This document shows, piece by piece, positions 1 to 7,242 of a stretch of DNA of 10,752 bases (positions are counted from its first letter, which is position 1; each line of letters begins with the position of its first letter). The DNA comes from Solirubrobacteraceae bacterium (lineage in GTDB: Bacteria; Actinomycetota; Thermoleophilia; Solirubrobacterales; Solirubrobacteraceae): assembly GCA_025935735.1 (NCBI GenBank), contig JAICUS010000163.1, positions 1 to 10,752 of the forward strand, in the 5' to 3' direction. The position numbers were made by a program, and so were the translations under genes. The notes beneath the pieces were generated by a model. The model saw only the letters and a list, made by a program, of their open reading frames with translations, was not told the origin of the DNA and did no database searches.

Positions 1-532
1 CGACCCGCACGCGCTGCTGTTCTACAACGACTACAACATCGCCGGCGAGGACGGCTCCAACGCCAAGAGCGACGCCGTGTACGCCTTTGTCAAGCAGCTG
101 CGCGCGCAGCACGTGCCGATCGACGGCGTGGGCGACCAGGGCCACCTGGACACCCAGTTCGGCTTCCCCACCCAGATGGCGCAGGACCTGCAGCGCTACG
201 CCGACCTCGGACTGAAGGTGGCGATCACGGAGGCCGACGTGCGCACGTTCGTCAACGACGCCACCCACCAGGTGCCGACCGACCACCTGGCCACGTTCGC
301 CCAGCCCTACGAGCTCTCCCAGATGCTCAAGGCCTGCCTGGCCGTGCCGGCGTGCATCTCGTTCACCGTGTGGGGCTTCGGCGACGCCGACTCCTGGGTG
401 CCCGGGTTCTTCACCGGCGAGGGCTACGCCACGATCTACGACGTCGACCTCAATCCCAAAGCGGCCTACACCGCGATGCAGCAGGACCTGCGGCTCGCCG
501 CCTTCGGCGCGCCGCGGCGGCGGGAGCGCTGA
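1..532 (+). CDS. GH10 endo-1,4-beta-xylanase, C-terminal part (5' truncated by window)
   Basis: The open frame runs from base 2 to a TGA at 530-532, giving 176 residues; the N-terminal half lies left of the window. Family-10 glycoside hydrolases are retaining enzymes that cut the beta-1,4-xylan backbone, normally outside the cell. Visible GH10 marks are LFYNDYNI (about residues 6-13 of the fragment), the VPIDGVG...QGHL strand with its active-site histidine, and ITEADVR, whose glutamate (codon 230-232) is the expected nucleophile. FTVWG...SWVPG and the terminal NPKAAY follow. A cysteine pair (C112, C118) just before FTVWG matches the disulfide often seen in this family. The acid/base glutamate is outside the window. 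The usual ITELD is ITEAD here, and GVGDQGHL has Asp where a hydrophobic residue is common. The protein ends soon after the barrel (AAFGAPRRRER), so there is no C-terminal carbohydrate-binding module. The family call is strong; substrate preference is inferred. Confidence 0.92.
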   Translation, partial: DPHALLFYNDYNIAGEDGSNAKSDAVYAFVKQLRAQHVPIDGVGDQGHLDTQFGFPTQMAQDLQRYADLGLKVAITEADVRTFVNDATHQVPTDHLATFAQPYELSQMLKACLAVPACISFTVWGFGDADSWVPGFFTGEGYATIYDVDLNPKAAYTAMQQDLRLAAFGAPRRRER

Positions 533-543
533 CCGCCACATAG

Positions 544-687
544 AGTCCGGCGATCCGCCGGCTCGACCACGTCTGGATTCCCCTGCGGGACGGCACACGG
601 CTCGCCGCGCGGCTCTGGCTGCCCGGCGAGCTGCCCGCCCCGGCGCTGCTGGAGTACCTGCCCTACCGCAAGGGCGACGCCTTCGCG
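544..687 (+). other. Coding-like N-terminal extension of the S15 hydrolase without a canonical start codon
   Basis: The frame of the downstream hydrolase stays open back to an in-frame TAG at 541-543. It encodes a typical first strand of this enzyme family (HVWIPLRDGTRLAARLWLP, then EYLPYRKGD), with almost all third positions G or C. No ATG, GTG or TTG exists in this frame between 544 and 687. Possible explanations are a non-canonical start (for example ATC at 553, 20 bases after the xylanase stop), loss of the original start, or a small error near 530-545. A CTG at 529-531 is in frame and overlaps the xylanase TGA in the manner of an ATGA junction, but the TAG at 541 would end translation after four codons. 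That the stretch is coding in origin is well supported. How it is translated is not known. Confidence 0.6.
547..561 (+). repeat. Short perfect GC inverted repeat after the xylanase stop
   Basis: CCGGCG, a 3-base ATC loop and CGCCGG form a perfect six-base-pair stem 14 bases after the xylanase stop codon. No T-run follows, so it is not a classical intrinsic terminator. It also lies in the coding-like extension of the next gene and encloses the ATC triplet at 553. In DNA this GC-rich such stems occur by chance, so a role in ending or stabilising the xylanase transcript is only a possibility. Confidence 0.3.
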
Positions 688-2478
688 GTGCGCGACTCCC
701 GCCACCACGCGTACTTCGCCGCGCACGGGTACGCCGGCGTCCGGGTCGACCTGCGCGGCAGCGGCGACTCAGACGGGCTGCTGACCGACGAGTACCTGCC
801 GCTCGAGCAGGACGACGCCCTCGAGGTCATCGCCTGGCTGGCCGAGCAGGGGTGGTGCACCGGCGCGGTCGGGATGCTCGGCATCTCCTGGGGCGGCTTC
901 AACGGCCTGCAGGTGGCGGCGCGGCGCCCGCCGGCGCTCAAGGCCGTCGTGTCGATGTGCGCGAGCGACGACCGCTACGCCGACGACGTGCACTACAAGG
1001 GCGGCTGCGTGCTCGGCGTGGACATGCTCCAGTGGGCGGCCACGATGCTCACGCTGTGCGCCCTGCCGCCCGACCCGGCTGCGGTGGGCGCGGGCTGGCG
1101 CGCCACGTGGCTGGCGCGGCTCGACGGGCTGGAGCCGATGGTCGCGCCGTGGCTGGAACACCAGCGCCGCGACGCGTACTGGCGACAGGGCTCGGTGTGC
1201 GAGGCCTACGACGCGATCGAGGTCCCGGTGCTTGCCGTCGGCGGCTGGGCGGACGGCTACAGCAACGCGGTCCCGCGGCTCGTCGCCGGGCTGCCCGGCC
1301 CGTGCAGAGGCCTGATCGGGCCGTGGGCGCACGCGTTCCCGCAGGACGCGATCCCCGGGCCGTCGATCGGCTTCCTGCAGGAGTGCCTGCGCTGGTTCGA
1401 CCACTGGCTGCGGGGCGTGGACACCGGTGTCATGGACGAGCCGCCGCTGCGCGTCTGGCTGCAGGAGCCGGTCGCGCCCGCCGGCCATCACGCCGAGCGG
1501 CCGGGCCGCTGGGTGAGCTGGCCCGAGGATTCCGCGATTCGCGTCCTCGGGCTGGAAGGGCCGCGCCGGCACCGCAGCTCCGAGGCGACCGGCCAGGACG
1601 CCGGCGCGTGGTGCCCGGACGGCGGACAGGGCGACTGGCCGCCCGACCAGCGCGCCGAGGACGGCCGCAGCCTGTCGCTCACCTGGCCGCCGCTGGACGA
1701 GCGGCTCGAGATCGTGGGCTTCCCTGAGGCTCTACTGGAGGTCGAGGTCGATCGGCCGCGAGCGCTGCTCGCGGTCCGGCTGTGCGACGTGGCCCCGACC
1801 GGCGAGTCGCTGCTGATCACCCGCGGGCTGCTCAACCTGACGCATCGCGACTCGCACGAGCACCCCGCGTCGCTCGAGCCCGGCCGGCGCTACGACGTCC
1901 GGGTCCGCCTCGACGCGATCGCCCAGGCGGTGCCCGCCGGCCACGCGCTGCGGCTCGCCGTCTCCACCGTCTACTGGCCGTGGGCCTGGCCGTCCCCCGA
2001 GCCGGTGACGCTCACGCTCCACGGCGGCGCGCTGCACCTTCCCCTGCGGGAGCCCCGGGACGAGCGCCTGCGCGAGTTCGACCCGCCCGAGCAGGCCGAG
2101 CCGCTCCCCCAGGAGGTCATCGAGCCCGGCCGGACGAACCGCGTCCAGTCCTACGACCTGGCCACGGGGACGCGGGAGATCCGCTTCGAGTGGGACGTCG
2201 GCGGCCGCCGCCGGCTGATTGCGAACGGGATTGAGATCGAGGACATAAACGTGACCGTTTACAGGATCGTTGACAATGATCCCCTGTCCGCCGAGGTCGA
2301 GGTGGAGTGCATGAGCGCACTCGGCCGCGGCGACTGGCGCACCCGCGTCGAGACGGAGAGCCGCATGACCTCGACGGCCGCCGAGTTCCTCGTCACCCAG
2401 CGCGTCGACGCCTACGAGGGCGCGGACTGCGTGCGCTCACGCACCTGGGAGCTGCGGTTCCCGCGCGAGGGCGTCTGA
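688..2478 (+). CDS. S15/CocE-NonD family alpha/beta hydrolase (X-Pro dipeptidyl-peptidase-like)
   Basis: From the first canonical start (GTG 688) this gives 596 residues, but family-like sequence begins about 48 codons earlier (544-687), so the native protein is probably about 640. The alpha/beta-hydrolase catalytic triad is visible. The nucleophile is S67 in GISWGG (codon 886-888), the acid is D189 in GGWADGY, and the base is H215 in GPWAH. DLRGSGDSDG near residue 21 is also typical. After about residue 235 comes the beta-sandwich domain found C-terminal in S15/CocE enzymes. A further domain from about residue 480 is seen in long actinobacterial members. The family includes X-Pro dipeptidyl peptidases, cocaine esterase and acyl-transferring esterases; the substrate cannot be told here. 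No signal peptide is visible, so it is probably cytoplasmic. A patch at about 2215-2285 uses A/T-ending codons (ATA, AGG, GTT, AAT) unlike the rest. The last 42 bases overlap the convergent oxygenase gene. Confidence 0.88.
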   Translation: MRDSRHHAYFAAHGYAGVRVDLRGSGDSDGLLTDEYLPLEQDDALEVIAWLAEQGWCTGAVGMLGISWGGFNGLQVAARRPPALKAVVSMCASDDRYADDVHYKGGCVLGVDMLQWAATMLTLCALPPDPAAVGAGWRATWLARLDGLEPMVAPWLEHQRRDAYWRQGSVCEAYDAIEVPVLAVGGWADGYSNAVPRLVAGLPGPCRGLIGPWAHAFPQDAIPGPSIGFLQECLRWFDHWLRGVDTGVMDEPPLRVWLQEPVAPAGHHAERPGRWVSWPEDSAIRVLGLEGPRRHRSSEATGQDAGAWCPDGGQGDWPPDQRAEDGRSLSLTWPPLDERLEIVGFPEALLEVEVDRPRALLAVRLCDVAPTGESLLITRGLLNLTHRDSHEHPASLEPGRRYDVRVRLDAIAQAVPAGHALRLAVSTVYWPWAWPSPEPVTLTLHGGALHLPLREPRDERLREFDPPEQAEPLPQEVIEPGRTNRVQSYDLATGTREIRFEWDVGGRRRLIANGIEIEDINVTVYRIVDNDPLSAEVEVECMSALGRGDWRTRVETESRMTSTAAEFLVTQRVDAYEGADCVRSRTWELRFPREGV

Positions 2479-3454
2479 CACCCAGCGCTGGAACGCGGCG
2501 ATCAGCGACTCGCCGGGCAGCAGCAGCTCGCCCGCCTCCAGCGCGCCGGAGGCGATCCCGCGCTGGACGGACTCGACCAGCACGACGTCCTCGGCGCCCA
2601 CCTGGTCGTCCAGCGCGAGGAACTCGCCGATCCACTCCGGGTCGGCGTCCGGCGCGAAGAAGTAGTCGAGGAAGCCCTCGGTCCGCCCGGGCGACACCGG
2701 CCACACCGGCCCGATCGACAGGTTCGGCGGCCCGGGCATGACGTTGACCTTCAACCCGGGGAACACGAGGTGGAACTGCCCCTCGCCGTCCCCGTCGCGG
2801 GCGCGGGCGAAGTGGCTGGCGAACGTCGGATGCGCGCACAGCCCGTAGGCGTCCTCGCGCACGTCCACGACCGCGCTGAACCCCGGGTGTGCGACCGCGC
2901 AGTGGTAGCACTCGAGGTAGTTCTCCACCGCGACCTTCCAGTTCGCGTCCAACCCGTACGAGACGCGGTGGTGGAAGCGCAGACCGCCAGCATCGAGCCC
3001 GTGCTCGCGGGCGATGTCGGGCAGCGGCCCGAGCGTCTGCGCGAGCGGCGCGGCATCCGGGTCGGCGTTGACGCTTGAACGGCCCCCACGTGTCGACGGC
3101 GGCGGGCAGCAGCCCGCGGCCGGAGCGCTCGAAGTCCGGCCCGGAGCGCGGCGCCGCCCGCAGCGCCCCGTCGAGCCCGTAGGTCCAGGCGTGGTAGTGG
3201 CACTGCAGGGTCGTGCAGCGCCCGGACCCCGAGACGACCTCGGCGCCGCGGTGGCGGCAGACGTTCACGAACGCCCGCAGCTCCCCCGCCGCGTCGCGCA
3301 CCGCCACCACCGGCACATCGCCCGCGCGCCCGCACACATACGACCCCGGCTCCGGCAGCACGCCCACGTACGTCCACGCGGGCGCGAACAGCCGCCGCCG
3401 CTCGGCCGCCAGCACGTCCGGGTCGACGTACCAGCGGTACGGCAGCGTCCTCAC
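2437..3454 (-). pseudogene. Rieske non-haem iron oxygenase, alpha subunit, split by a frameshift
   Basis: Such enzymes use a Rieske [2Fe-2S] centre to feed electrons to a mononuclear iron that hydroxylates or demethylates the substrate. The N-terminal half (3454 to about 3077) has the Rieske motif C66-x-H68-x16-C85-x2-H88 (CRHRGA...CHYHAW). It stays in frame to WGPF and then runs into arginine-rich nonsense. The C-terminal half continues in another frame from base 3075 as SVNADPDA. It holds the iron-site motif ENYLECYHCAVAH with both histidines, and EDVVLVESVQRG with the likely Asp ligand, and stops at 2437-2439. The span of 1018 bases is not a multiple of three. Homologues usually have four residues between WG and VN, which fits loss of two bases better than gain of one. 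A repaired protein would be about 339 residues, resembling the glycine-betaine/choline/carnitine monooxygenase-type group, although that subgroup is a guess. The GTG start overlaps the ATPase stop (GTGA). No ferredoxin or reductase gene is seen. It could be a real pseudogene or a sequence error; both halves are otherwise well preserved. Confidence 0.82.
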
Positions 3455-4401
3455 GCCGCCAGCACCTCGACGGCGTGGCAGGCCGGCAGCGTCACCGGGT
3501 CCTCGCCGCGGCAGCGCGCCTCGATCCCCAGCCGCTCCGCCTCGCCCGACGCCACCAGCGGGCAGCGCGGATGGAAGCGGCAGCCGGACGGGATCCGCGC
3601 CGGGTCGGGCGCCTCGCCGCGCAGGATCTGCGGCTCCGCGTGCCCGGTCTCCGGCACCACGGACAGGAGCGCGCGCGTGTACGGGTGGCGCGGCGAGAGC
3701 AGGACCTCCTCGGCCGTGCCCGACTCGACGATCCGCCCGAGGTACATCACCGCCACGCGGTCGGCCACGTTCCAGGCCAGCCCGAGGTCGTGGGTGACCA
3801 CGAGCACGCCGACGCCCGTCTCGCGGACCAGCTTGAGCATCAGCGCGAGGATCTCCCCGCGCACGGAGGCGTCGAGGCTGGACACCGGCTCGTCGGCCAC
3901 GAGCAGCGCCGGCTGCAGGACCATCGCGCCGGCGATCACCACGCGCTGGCGCTGGCCGCCGGACAGCTCGTGCGGGTAGACGGTGAAGAAGCGCTCGGGC
4001 GGCCGCAGCCCCGCCTGCGCGAGCGCCGCCGCCACCAGCGCCTGCTCGTCACCCGGTACGCGCTGCACGCGCAGGCCCTCGGCCACCGCCTCGTAGACCG
4101 TCTTGCGCGCGTTCAGCGCCGCGGTGGCGTCCTGGAAGATCATCTGCGCCGTCCGCCGGTGCTCCCGCAACGCGCCCCGGCCGTGGCGCAGCCGCTCGCC
4201 GCGGACCAGCACCTCGCCGGCGCTCGGCCGCTGCAGCCCGACGATTGCGCGGGCCAGCGTCGTCTTGCCGCAGCCGGACTCCCCCACGAGCGCGACGGTC
4301 TCGCCGGCCCGCGTGACGAGGTCGACTCCGTCGACGGCCCGCGCCGCGCCGAACGACACACGCAGCCCGCGGACCTCGAGCAGCGGGGCCTCGGCGCTCA
4401 T
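3451..4401 (-). CDS. dppF: Peptide ABC transporter ATP-binding protein, DppF/OppF type
   Basis: This is one of the two ATPases that power the importer from the cytoplasmic face. The 316-residue protein has Walker A GESGCGKT (40-47), a Q-loop at Q90 (MIFQD), the signature LSGGQ (146-150), Walker B LLVADE (166-171) and the switch histidine H204 (VVTHD). The oligopeptide-transporter C-terminal domain follows, with HPYTRALL and four cysteines (C274, C280, C297, C308) in the PSGCRFHPRCP...PAC arrangement. That arrangement is typical of Opp/Dpp ATPases, some of which are reported to hold an iron-sulfur cluster. The ATG at 4401 is chosen because it starts the conserved LLEVRGLRVSF strand and overlaps the preceding stop as ATGA; an upstream in-frame start would add only low-complexity arginine-rich sequence. 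The assignment to the F rather than D type rests on gene order and on the shorter linker. The gene symbol is by family, not by proven dipeptide transport. Confidence 0.93.
   Translation of the reverse strand: MSAEAPLLEVRGLRVSFGAARAVDGVDLVTRAGETVALVGESGCGKTTLARAIVGLQRPSAGEVLVRGERLRHGRGALREHRRTAQMIFQDATAALNARKTVYEAVAEGLRVQRVPGDEQALVAAALAQAGLRPPERFFTVYPHELSGGQRQRVVIAGAMVLQPALLVADEPVSSLDASVRGEILALMLKLVRETGVGVLVVTHDLGLAWNVADRVAVMYLGRIVESGTAEEVLLSPRHPYTRALLSVVPETGHAEPQILRGEAPDPARIPSGCRFHPRCPLVASGEAERLGIEARCRGEDPVTLPACHAVEVLAA
3463..3468 (-). promoter_or_regulatory. Shine-Dalgarno site for the oxygenase GTG start
   Basis: On the minus strand GAGGTG lies 8 bases before the GTG at 3454-3452, within the last codons of the upstream ATPase gene. 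It is the best ribosome-binding sequence seen at the junctions I examined. It supports this GTG as the start, together with the 4-base overlap with the preceding stop codon. Confidence 0.5.
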
Positions 4402-5375
4402 GCCGCCACCGGCGCCCCGGGCGCGTGCACGCAGGCCGCGGCGCGGCCGGGCCCGGCGTCCCACAGCTCGACGTCCAGCGACGGACAGACGGACACCGCC
4501 GCCGTGCAGCGCGGGTGGAACGGGCAGCCGGAGGGCAGCTCGCGCGGGTCCGGCGGGTCGCCCGGCACGCCGGCCGGCGCCATCCGGAACGCCGGGTCGC
4601 CGATCTCCGGGAACGCCGCGGCCAGCGCGCGCGTGTACGGGTGCGCGGGTGACGCGAGCACCTCGGCGCTCAGCCCCTGCTCGACCACCCGGCCGGCGTA
4701 CATCACCGCCATCCGCCGGCAGACCGCGGCGAGCGTCGACAGGTCGTGGGTGATGAACACGATCGCCAGCCCGAAGCGCTCGCGCAGGTCGGCCAGCAGC
4801 GCCAGCACCTGCGCCTGCACCATCACGTCCAGCGCCGTGGTCGGCTCGTCGGCGATCAGCAGGCGCGGCTCGCAGGCCAGCGCGAGCCCGATCAGCACGC
4901 GCTGGCGCTGGCCGCCGGAGAGCTGGTGCGGGTAGTCGCGCGCCCGCCGGGCCGGCAGCCCGACGAGCTCCAGCAGCTCGCCCACCCGAGACGACACCGC
5001 CCGGCCGCGCAGCCGCGTGTGCAGCTCGATCGCCTCGCCGACCTGGCGCCCGACGCGCTGCACGGGGTTCAGCGTGTGCAGCGCGCCCTGGAAGACGATC
5101 GCCAGCTCGGTCCAGCGCACCGCGCGCAGCCGGCCCGGCTTCATGGCCAGCACGTCCTCGCCGTCGAGCAGCACGGAACCGGTCACAGCGGTCCCACGGG
5201 GCAGCAGCCGCAGGATCGCCCCGGCCAGCGAGGACTTCCCGCAGCCGGACTCGCCGGCCAGCCCGAGCGTGTCCCCGGCCTCCAGCACGAGGTCGACGCC
5301 GCGCACCGCGGGCACCGGCCCGCCGCGCGACGCGTACGCCACGTGCAGGTCGCGGACCTCGAGCAACGCCGTCAC
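4398..5375 (-). CDS. dppD: Peptide ABC transporter ATP-binding protein, DppD/OppD type
   Basis: This is the second nucleotide-binding subunit of the importer, 325 residues long and expected to pair with the adjacent DppF-type protein. It shows Walker A GESGCGKS (41-48), Q96 in VFQG, signature LSGGQ (152-156), Walker B LLIADE (172-177) followed by PTTALD, and H210 in FITHD. The C-terminal oligopeptide-transporter domain has HPYTRAL and cysteines C284, C290, C297 and C315 (PSGCPFHPRC). The NPVQRVGRQV stretch after the Q-loop is typical of the D type. The GTG at 5375 puts the conserved LLEVRDLHV strand at residue 4 and forms a GTGA overlap with the permease stop; the frame is open much further upstream, but that is only the shadow of the permease gene. 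No clear Shine-Dalgarno sequence precedes it, so translation probably depends on coupling to the permease gene. Confidence 0.93.
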   Translation of the reverse strand: MTALLEVRDLHVAYASRGGPVPAVRGVDLVLEAGDTLGLAGESGCGKSSLAGAILRLLPRGTAVTGSVLLDGEDVLAMKPGRLRAVRWTELAIVFQGALHTLNPVQRVGRQVGEAIELHTRLRGRAVSSRVGELLELVGLPARRARDYPHQLSGGQRQRVLIGLALACEPRLLIADEPTTALDVMVQAQVLALLADLRERFGLAIVFITHDLSTLAAVCRRMAVMYAGRVVEQGLSAEVLASPAHPYTRALAAAFPEIGDPAFRMAPAGVPGDPPDPRELPSGCPFHPRCTAAVSVCPSLDVELWDAGPGRAAACVHAPGAPVAA

Positions 5376-6277
5376 GAGCGCAGCCGCGGGTCGAGGACCT
5401 CTTCCAGCGCCTGCCCGCACAGCGTGAACGCGAGCACGACGAGCATGATCCCGAGGCCCGGCGGCACGTAGTACCACCACGCCTGCAGGGTCAGCGCGCC
5501 GGCCTCGAAGCCCTCCTGGAGCATCTTCCCCCAGGAGGCGCGGCTCGGGTCGCCCAGCCCGAGGAAGGACAGGGTCGTCTCCGAGAGGATCGCCACCGGC
5601 ACGGTCAGCGTCAGGTTGGCCAGGATCAGCGGCGACACCGCGGGGACGATGTGGTGGGCCATGATGTGCGCGTCGGAGGCGCCGAGCGCGCGGCTGCGGT
5701 CGACGTAGAGCCGCTCCTTGAGCGTCAGCACCTGCGCCCGGATCAGCCGCGCGGTGGACGGCCAGGACGTGATCCCGATGACCAGGATGATGTTGCCGAT
5801 CGACGGGCCGAGCACGGCGGCCAGGGCGATGGCCAGCGGCAGGAACGGGATCACCAGGAACCACTCGGTGATCCGCATCAGCAGCCCGCCGGGCGCGCCG
5901 CCGAAGTAGCCGGCGGCGATCCCCACCAGCGCGCCGATGACGATCGCCAGCACGGTCGCCGCCAGCCCCACCAGCAGGCTGATGCGCGAGCCCCAGATGA
6001 CCTGGGTGAGCACGCTGCGGCCCAGGTGGTCGGTGCCCAGCGGGAAGTCGGCGCCGGGGTGCGCCCAGGCCGGGTTGTGGGTGGTGTTGACGCCGTGCAG
6101 CCCGGCCGGGTCGGCCAGCAGCGGCGCGGCCAGCGCCATCGCCACGATCAGCCCGAGCACGATCAGGCCGGCCATCCCGGTCCGGTCGCGCCGGTACTCC
6201 CGCCAGGCGCCCGCGGCCGCCCGCCGCCGGCGCTGCCAGGCGATCCGCCGCGGCGAGGCGAGCGCCGTCGCGCTCAC
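5372..6277 (-). CDS. dppC: Peptide ABC transporter permease, DppC/OppC type
   Basis: This is one of the two inner-membrane subunits that form the transport channel. The 301-residue protein starts with a basic cytoplasmic leader (RRIAWQRRRR), then a first membrane helix near residues 36-55. The family-typical periplasmic stretch FPLGTDHLGRSVL follows (about 78-90), then further helices near 100-125, 139-157, 216-239 and 270-290. The EAA loop that contacts the ATPases is at about 191-211 (SRALGASDAHI...HHIVP). The FLGLGDPSRASWGKML segment and the LDPRLR end are classical for DppC. It starts with GTG, overlapping the DppB-type stop by 4 bases (GTGA), with a GGTGGG-like stretch a few bases upstream. 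Length and topology are complete and nothing is broken. Confidence 0.93.
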   Translation of the reverse strand: MSATALASPRRIAWQRRRRAAAGAWREYRRDRTGMAGLIVLGLIVAMALAAPLLADPAGLHGVNTTHNPAWAHPGADFPLGTDHLGRSVLTQVIWGSRISLLVGLAATVLAIVIGALVGIAAGYFGGAPGGLLMRITEWFLVIPFLPLAIALAAVLGPSIGNIILVIGITSWPSTARLIRAQVLTLKERLYVDRSRALGASDAHIMAHHIVPAVSPLILANLTLTVPVAILSETTLSFLGLGDPSRASWGKMLQEGFEAGALTLQAWWYYVPPGLGIMLVVLAFTLCGQALEEVLDPRLRS

Positions 6278-7242
6278 GCCGCGCCCACCCGCGGGTCGAG
6301 CTTCGCGTAGAGCAGGTCGGCCAGCAGGTTGCAGGCGATCACCGCGGCGCTGAACACCAGGAACAGGCCCTGGAGCATCGGCAGGTCCGGCCCGTTCAAC
6401 GCCTGATAGGTGGCCAGCCCGAGCCCCGGCCAGGAGAAGATCGTCTCCACGGCGATCGCGCCCGAGAGCACGAAGCCGAAGTTGATGGCCAGCAGCGTCA
6501 CCACCGGCAGCAGCGCGTTCGGGACCGCGTGGCGGTTGCGCACGTCCGCGTCCCGCAGGCCCTTCGCCCGCGCGAGCGTGAGGTAGTCCTCGCGCATCGT
6601 GTCGACCAGCGAGGAGCGCATGACCAGCGCGTACTCGCCCAGGTAGGCGATCGTCAGCGTCGCCGCCGGCAGCACCATGTGGCGCGCCTGGTCGGCCAGC
6701 TTCGCCACCCCCGTGGCGTCCGAGCTCGGGTCGACGATCCCGCCCACCGGGAACCAGCCGAGCACGACCGCGAGCAGGGTCAGCAGCAGCATCCCGACCC
6801 AGAAGTCCGGCATCGAGTAGGTGGCCATCGTGAACGTGGTCAGCGAATAGTCGGTGCGCGTGCGTCTTCGCCAGGCGGCGGCGATCCCCGCGAGCACGCC
6901 GAGCACCGCCGACAGCAGCGTGGACACGCCCACCAGCGCCACGGTCGGGCCGGCCTTGTGCCAGATCTCGGCGGCGACGGGCTGGTTGTCGGTGTAGGTG
7001 CGCCCGAAGTTCAGCGTCGCGGTCTGCTCGACGTAGGCCACGAACTGGCCCCCGAGCGACTTGTCCAGGCCGAACTGCTTCGTCAGCTCCGTTCGCTGGA
7101 CCTGGGTGAGGTTGCGCCCGCGGAACAGGTTCGCCACCGGGTCGCCCTCGATCACCCGGAACAGGAAGAAGTTGAACACCACGACGAACGCGAGCGTGGC
7201 GAGGGAGGCGAGCAGCTTGCCCGCGACGAAGCGGGCGCTCAT
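6274..7242 (-). CDS. dppB: Peptide ABC transporter permease, DppB/OppB type
   Basis: This is the partner channel subunit, 322 residues. An N-terminal helix (about 10-30) is followed by VIEGDPVANLF and an extracytoplasmic region carrying TKQFGLDKSLGGQFV and NFGRTY, as in DppB proteins. The transport domain follows with helices near 99-124, 147-165, 188-207, 244-268 and 289-313. The EAA loop is at about 220-241 (YLTLARAKGL...RHAVPNALLP). FSWPGLGLATYQA and the LDPRVG end are also typical. The start ATG at 7242 overlaps the binding-protein stop (ATGA); a start 12 codons further upstream would only add residues from the overlapping frame. The protein is complete, and with DppC, DppD and DppF types present the importer has all its membrane and ATPase parts. 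Confidence 0.93.
   Translation of the reverse strand: MSARFVAGKLLASLATLAFVVVFNFFLFRVIEGDPVANLFRGRNLTQVQRTELTKQFGLDKSLGGQFVAYVEQTATLNFGRTYTDNQPVAAEIWHKAGPTVALVGVSTLLSAVLGVLAGIAAAWRRRTRTDYSLTTFTMATYSMPDFWVGMLLLTLLAVVLGWFPVGGIVDPSSDATGVAKLADQARHMVLPAATLTIAYLGEYALVMRSSLVDTMREDYLTLARAKGLRDADVRNRHAVPNALLPVVTLLAINFGFVLSGAIAVETIFSWPGLGLATYQALNGPDLPMLQGLFLVFSAAVIACNLLADLLYAKLDPRVGAA

Noticed and set aside
2270..2298. TTGACA in the S15 gene as a -35 promoter element
   Set aside because: No plausible -10 hexamer is found about 17 bases further on, and the site is inside a coding region with no gene starting downstream on that strand.
2482..2491. Perfect 10-base palindrome CCAGCGCTGG just after the S15 stop (and GCGTCGACGC at 2402-2411)
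   Set aside because: Neither has a loop or a T-run, both lie in coding sequence, and such palindromes are expected by chance at this base composition.
4402..4464. Earlier in-frame start for the DppF-type ATPase
   Set aside because: It adds only arginine-rich sequence read out of frame from the upstream ATPase gene. The ATG at 4401 matches the family N-terminus and the ATGA junction. Likewise the DppD-type frame is open to 5864 but is real only from 5375.
3475..4935. Long plus-strand open frame (486 codons)
   Set aside because: It lies antisense to the two ATPase genes, is Arg/Ala/Gly/Pro-rich without family motifs, and is open only because of the high GC content. The same holds for plus-strand frames at 3014-3979, 6529-7416 and 7524-8708, and for the minus-strand frame at 9019-10566.
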